Positions 8,201-10,566 of a stretch of DNA of 10,566 nt are shown one piece after another. The stretch is from Saccoglossus kowalevskii (taxonomy: Eukaryota > Hemichordata > Enteropneusta > Harrimaniidae), in the NCBI RefSeq assembly GCF_000003605.2, contig NW_003151753.1, forward strand, positions 489,783 to 500,348, given 5' to 3'. The notes under the pieces are model-generated. The model was given only the letters and a program-made list of their open reading frames with translations. It did no database searches and had not been told where the DNA came from. The stretch's first letter is position 1, and each line of letters opens with the position of its first letter. Made by a program: the position numbers and the translations under genes.

Positions 8201-10455
8201 TAATCAACACTGCCATTTTATTGTTTACATTTACTAAATTTAAATGAGAAAACACATTGTACATTAAATATAATGATTGAGTGAATAAAAGTGTAGTATT
8301 ACTATCCACTTTTAGTGGAGCTCAAATAAATCATAAAAACAATGACACTGTTACCATGGTGACCATGTACCTGTGATCGTCATAATCATGTAACACTTGC
8401 AAATACAAAGTAATTTTAGAAAAAAAAGAATATACCGTCAGGGAACTGGATGATTCGTTGATGGATGTCAGCCGCCTGGGCAGCATTCTCAACTTCTATA
8501 TCATCAGCATCAACACGACCAAATCGAATATTAGTTCTGGGAAAAAGAATGAGAAATAAGGATCAATCAGGTAGGTATATTTCTTCCTAAAACATGTACC
8601 GGTATATGAAAACAGAACCTAACATAGGAATCACAAATCAGTATGGCAGTTCAAATCATAAATTTGATGTGACACATGTATACCAATGTAACACAAGATT
8701 TCATGTGAGTCAATGACATGTCAAATTGGGTAAATAGGCACATTGGTCATGATTTCTGTAAACACACATTAATACCTGATATCTGTATTGAAAAGTACAG
8801 TATCCTGGGGTACCACACCAATCGTTTTTCTTAGACTTGTTTGTGTAACCTAGAAAAAAAACAACACACGTTATTTTACAAGTTTACTGATGACAATACT
8901 CGGTAGCCTGATTATTTATGGAAATCTGCAACAAAAGAATTGTCAAAAACAATGATTTTATGTAGTTTCAACATTACATTTATTTAAAATATTCGTAAAA
9001 TTTGACCTCTGACCAAGATTAAATTCATCACAGGAAAATTTGAAATTCCTATACACAATAGCGACAAGTATGCCCTCTATCGACTAGTTTACACCGAACA
9101 GAACATACTAACCTCAGAAATGTCTTTGCCATCTATTCGAATACAACCACCCTGGATGTCATAGAAACGAAATAAAAGTCGAACTATTGTACTTTTACCA
9201 GCACCTGAGTGTCCTACCAATGCCAGAGTGTTACCAGGTTTCACGGTGAACGTCACATTATCAAGAATGGGTTTTCTGCAAAGAGGAAACATTGAAATAA
9301 CATATAAATCAAACTTTTTAACATAACTTCTCAGAAGGATTGAACAAAATGACATATACCAGAAACTATAAAACTCCTACAAAGCTAAAACGATTGAATC
9401 ATTTTTGGTTGGTTTTGTAACACATTATAAGACAAATTATGAAATGAAGATCTTGAAATGTGATATCATATGGTAATTATGCTAAATGCTTCATTCATGA
9501 TTTGCTGTCACTACACCAAGTTGATACATAGTTTAGAATAGAACATATAGGAAGAGTATTCTGAGGTGTAGTGAAGTTTTTACAACTGCGAATATATATT
9601 GTGTATTTTTTTCAGGTTTAATCAAGCTTAAGACTAGACAAGATGAGAGAATTTGTTGTTTGTCATGCACTATAATTTTGCTACTGTCGCTGAATTCTGC
9701 TAAATTAAATGCATGTGAATATTTAAACAAAAAAGAAAACTCATTGTTTCCCAGCCAAATTAAAGTAGTGGAATTAAACGTTAATGAAAATAAATGGCTT
9801 TACAGAAGTTGCACACAGTTGCCTCATTTTGAAAAACAACATATGAAACATAATATAGCATGATTAATTATTCATGACGACGTTGGATTTAGACAACAAA
9901 GTAAGTAAACAAAAACAATAGATGTATTTTCTAATAACTGTAAAAATACAACTGTTGTAATTTAGCGTCCAAGAATTATTACCACCTGACAACCACTACC
10001 AGTGAAAACAATCGTCGAGAACTCACTAAAAATGTACTTTTGGCTAGTGGCTAAGATTCTTCTTAACATGTGTAACATGGTTGTACATGATTGCCTGATG
10101 ATATGCAAACAACTGTACTTACTCTTCTGTATAATGGAAACAAACATGGTCAAACTCCACCAAGCCTTCCTTAGCTTCCAAATCCACTGCATTGGGAATG
10201 TCTTTAATCTACAGAAGAACACAAGTTTTAAATTAACTTAAAAATAAAAACAGTTACCACACTATATGCAGCAAACACATGACATGGTGTAATTCATTGA
10301 TGATGCACATAGACAACAATACATAATATGTAACTATATGTACAATATATGACATGGGTTAATTTATTTACATTTGGTGTTTAATATTTACCTCTCGTTC
10401 AACATCTAATAAGTCAAACATATTCTCCATATCAACATATGTTTGTTGTATCATC
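2184..10455 (-). CDS. ABCB6: ABCB6-like ABC half-transporter, 3' eight exons (5'-partial)
   Basis: Joining 10455-10392, 10208-10123, 9275-9113, 8849-8776, 8536-8436, 7753-7641, 7132-6969 and 2295-2184 gives one uninterrupted frame of 291 residues plus TAA; every intron is GT/AG and all phases agree. Seen in order: transmembrane-to-NBD linker [16 protein letters not shown] (1-16), A-loop Tyr47, Walker [10 protein letters not shown] (71-79), Q-loop Gln119 in VVPQD, signature LSGGEKQ (175-181), Walker B IVLLDE (195-200), D-loop SALD (203-206), H-loop His231, and an acidic/lysine-rich tail. No key ATPase residue is missing. The linker [14 protein letters not shown] and the C-terminal ADMW point to ABCB6 rather than ABCB7. 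Family knowledge: ABCB6 is a homodimeric ATP-driven porphyrin/metal-conjugate transporter of mitochondrial outer or endolysosomal membranes; invertebrate relatives include heavy-metal tolerance factor HMT-1. The membrane domain lies outside the window. Substrate is inferred only from family. Confidence 0.9.
2379..2418. repeat. Outer 3' extension of the DIRS element with hairpin
   Basis: Contains a perfect GGGTTC-TTT-GAACCC inverted repeat at 2385-2399, close to the element's outermost base. The ICR keeps an equivalent hairpin, GGTTC-GGA-GAACC (2720-2732), with different loop bases but preserved pairing. It may help the recombinase or the reverse transcriptase at the terminus; that role is inference. 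Confidence 0.6.
2419..2633. repeat. DIRS inverted terminal repeat (element 3' side)
   Basis: Runs from ACCCACCATAGACTC to CTCCGCATCAA and is the reverse complement of 6622-6833. By eye there are about 13 substitutions, mostly transitions, plus one short indel region near the inner end. Outside it, 2379-2418 is a unique outer extension found only at this end and in the internal complementary region. Confidence 0.93.
2686..2808. repeat. DIRS internal complementary region (ICR)
   Basis: On the plus strand this reads as the element's 3' end followed by its 5' end: CTATGGTGGGTATGAACTAT to GAACCCTCG, then AAA (2740-2742), then TTCACTACGTTCAATTACCC and about 50 further bases of repeat. It is thus complementary to the junction of a circularised element. 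In the DIRS model the ICR is the template that lets the ends be completed and circularised during reverse transcription. It differs from the present ends by a few substitutions and a 2-nt CA insertion. Confidence 0.9.
2954..4020 (-). pseudogene. DIRS tyrosine recombinase (YR), frameshifted
   Basis: In several frames on the minus strand: an N-terminal SAM-like part with [21 protein letters not shown] (about 4020-3950), the first catalytic box [18 protein letters not shown] with its Arg (about 3605-3550), then TSITRW, and the second box VRAHEV near 3190-3175. The end, [20 protein letters not shown], runs to TAA at 2956-2954. This order is that of DIRS recombinases, which insert the circular DNA copy into the genome. 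Breaks: multiple frame changes between 4020 and 3550; TGT (Cys) at 3174-3172 where the HxxR arginine is expected; and a one-base frame change at about 3088-3092, just before the tyrosine-bearing segment (here FINYQLRD). At least two catalytic positions therefore appear lost or uncertain. 2809-2953 is 3' non-coding DNA of the element. Confidence 0.85.
4048..4330 (-). pseudogene. C-terminal end of the DIRS RT/RNase H polyprotein
   Basis: One minus frame reads [21 protein letters not shown] followed, after a frame change, by a HIIIGRT...QAWFPLLLG-like stretch. The VYAFPPFP segment is characteristic of the part that follows RNase H in DIRS and Ngaro polyproteins. The protein between this segment and the RT fingers is missing. 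No recognisable Dam-like methyltransferase, carried by some DIRS elements, is present. Confidence 0.7.
4345..4680 (-). pseudogene. DIRS reverse transcriptase, N-terminal fingers only
   Basis: Minus frame LLGKGAI then, in the next frame, [20 protein letters not shown] and [11 protein letters not shown], followed by [17 protein letters not shown] and [15 protein letters not shown]. The order (glycine-rich lead, PVLD-RLN, METP, DLxxAYxHIPxHP, FxFRQ) is the finger and first-aspartate region of DIRS-type RTs. The sequence leaves the family about 15 codons after FRQ, and the catalytic YxDD motif is absent, with VYAFPPFP following only about 110 nt later. A stop interrupts the upstream VTGYR linker near 4700. 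The RNA-dependent DNA polymerase of this copy must be inactive. Confidence 0.85.
4700..6050 (-). pseudogene. Presumed DIRS gag-like region, decayed
   Basis: A GC-rich stretch between the 5' leader and the RT, where DIRS elements carry gag. Minus-strand frames open at 6044-5784, 6022-5771, 5774-5442, 5187-4999 and 4987-4787, but none has a domain I can recognise and stops separate them. The last part, near 4740-4700, reads VMTSVTGYR, a linker seen just before the RT in DIRS polyproteins. The call rests mainly on position; plus-strand frames here (for example 5600-5959) are taken as mirror images. Confidence 0.4.
6051..6621 (-). other. DIRS 5' leader between terminal repeat and gag-like region
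   Basis: Lies inside the 5' terminal repeat. Short open frames on both strands (6313-6558 minus, 6424-6699 plus) show no family resemblance; the plus one runs into the terminal repeat and is not a gene. It probably holds the leader of the element's transcript. Confidence 0.4.
6622..6833. repeat. DIRS inverted terminal repeat (element 5' side)
   Basis: Partner of 2419-2633, from TTGATGCGG to CTATGGTGGGT. Its outer extension AATTGAACGTAGTGAA (6834-6849) differs from the other end, as is usual for DIRS elements with unequal termini. In the family this repeat carries the element's promoter; no core promoter motif could be identified with certainty. Confidence 0.93.
6969..7132 (-). CDS. ABCB6: ABCB6-like exon 7 of the window (D-loop and H-loop)
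   Basis: 164 nt, [20 protein letters not shown] through [10 protein letters not shown] to GKIIERG plus two bases. The acceptor is TTTCAG and the donor is AAG|GTGAGTA. His231 in VAHRLS is the H-loop. The donor feeds the enlarged last intron that holds the retrotransposon. Confidence 0.93.
7133..7640 (-). other. ABCB6-like intron (508 nt)
   Basis: AT-rich intron with GTGAG donor and TTTCAG acceptor. Apart from homopolymer A/T runs near 7370 nothing stands out, and no exon-like open segment or repeat family was recognised. Confidence 0.7.
7641..7753 (-). CDS. ABCB6: ABCB6-like exon 6 of the window (signature and Walker B)
   Basis: 113 nt, completing Gly and reading [18 protein letters not shown], then [10 protein letters not shown] and IVLLDE. 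The acceptor is TATTCAG and the donor is GAG|GTGAG, phase 0. It contains the LSGGEKQ signature and the Walker B aspartate with its catalytic glutamate. A longer open frame runs on into the intron below 7641, but the next exon resumes exactly with ATSALD, so the splice is preferred. Confidence 0.93.
7754..8435 (-). other. ABCB6-like intron (682 nt)
   Basis: AT-rich intron with GTATA donor and TATTCAG acceptor. The plus-strand open frame 7782-7964 has no recognisable domain. I see short CACATTTGACACAT-type echoes near 8125 but nothing supportable as a feature. Confidence 0.7.
8436..8536 (-). CDS. ABCB6: ABCB6-like exon 5 of the window (helical subdomain)
   Basis: 101 nt, starting with the last base of an Arg codon, then [20 protein letters not shown] and onward to IIQFPD, ending in one base of a Gly codon. 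The acceptor is CCCAG and the donor is ACG|GTATA. This is the alpha-helical subdomain between the Q-loop and the signature motif. Confidence 0.88.
8776..8849 (-). CDS. ABCB6: ABCB6-like exon 4 of the window (Q-loop)
   Basis: 74 nt, [16 protein letters not shown] then TVLFNTDI plus two bases. The acceptor is TTCTAG and the donor is AG|GTATTA. Gln119 in VVPQD is the Q-loop residue that couples ATP binding to the membrane domain. Confidence 0.88.
9113..9275 (-). CDS. ABCB6: ABCB6-like exon 3 of the window (Walker A)
   Basis: 163 nt. It begins by completing the Glu codon, continues [14 protein letters not shown] and contains the P-loop GHSGAGKST, then RLLFRFYD and [11 protein letters not shown]. 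The acceptor is TTTGCAG and the donor is GAG|GTTAGT, phase 0. The GAGKST lysine and Ser/Thr bind phosphate and Mg2+ in this family. Confidence 0.92.
9276..10122 (-). other. ABCB6-like intron (847 nt)
   Basis: The largest of the introns without a recognised insertion, AT-rich, GTAAGT donor and TTTGCAG acceptor. Open frames on both strands (9533-9730, 9660-9863) show no recognisable domain and are attributed to chance. Confidence 0.7.
10123..10208 (-). CDS. ABCB6: ABCB6-like exon 2 of the window (NBD start, A-loop)
   Basis: 86 nt, [10 protein letters not shown]... to ...VCFHYTE, ending in the first two bases of a Glu codon. The acceptor is CTGTAG and the donor is GA|GTAAGT. Tyr47 (fragment numbering) in FHY sits where the A-loop aromatic stacks on the ATP adenine. 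Confidence 0.88.
10392..10455 (-). CDS. ABCB6: ABCB6-like exon 1 of the window (TMD-NBD linker)
   Basis: 64 nt. The first G completes a codon from an upstream exon outside the window, followed by [21 protein letters not shown]. The acceptor is TGCAG before 10455 and the donor is GAG|GT after 10392, phase 0. This is the helix connecting the last membrane segment to the nucleotide-binding domain. Nothing coding is visible in 10456-10566, which reads as the preceding intron. Confidence 0.88.
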
Positions 10456-10566
10456 CTGCAAATAATGGCATGAAAATATTGACTAAACATCTGAACATAC
10501 TTGTTGTGTACAAATGGTCAGTAATATGTGCAAATGTTGAGAACCATGTACAAATATTGAGTAAAA

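Overview
This is a stretch of animal (metazoan) nuclear DNA. Coding sequence is split into short exons with GT/AG introns, host DNA is AT-rich, and there are microsatellite and minisatellite repeats and a retrotransposon. The host gene and the repeat types fit a marine invertebrate, but the phylum cannot be fixed from this window.

The host gene is on the minus strand. Eight exons between 10455 and 2184 encode the last 291 residues of an ABC half-transporter of the ABCB6 type (mitochondrial/endolysosomal porphyrin and heavy-metal transporter family). They cover the end of the transmembrane region, the complete nucleotide-binding domain (Walker A, Q-loop, signature, Walker B, D-loop, H-loop) and the natural stop codon. 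All phases join without a break, so the 3' half looks functional. The 5' half lies beyond the right edge.

The last intron (2296-6968) is 4.67 kb, while the other six are 183-847 nt. The excess is one inserted element, about 2379-6849, of the DIRS order (tyrosine-recombinase retrotransposons), in the same orientation as the host gene. It has inverted terminal repeats of about 215 nt and an internal complementary region (2686-2808) that matches its two outer ends joined head to tail through AAA. On the minus strand it carries a degenerate gag-like region, reverse-transcriptase fingers, the end of the RT/RNase H ORF and a broken tyrosine recombinase. The catalytic part of the RT and most of RNase H are missing. 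Without the element the intron would be about 200 nt.

The left part (1-2183) is 3' UTR and downstream DNA of the transporter gene. It contains a separate repeat cluster: degenerate GAAGCGATGCTGA-type repeats, 2.4 copies of a 162-bp tandem repeat, five CACACATA units and a closing hairpin (870-901). This layout resembles non-autonomous Helentron/'pearl'-type elements of marine invertebrates. No complete gene of unknown function, RNA gene or CRISPR array was found. The most informative feature is the legible DIRS end structure.
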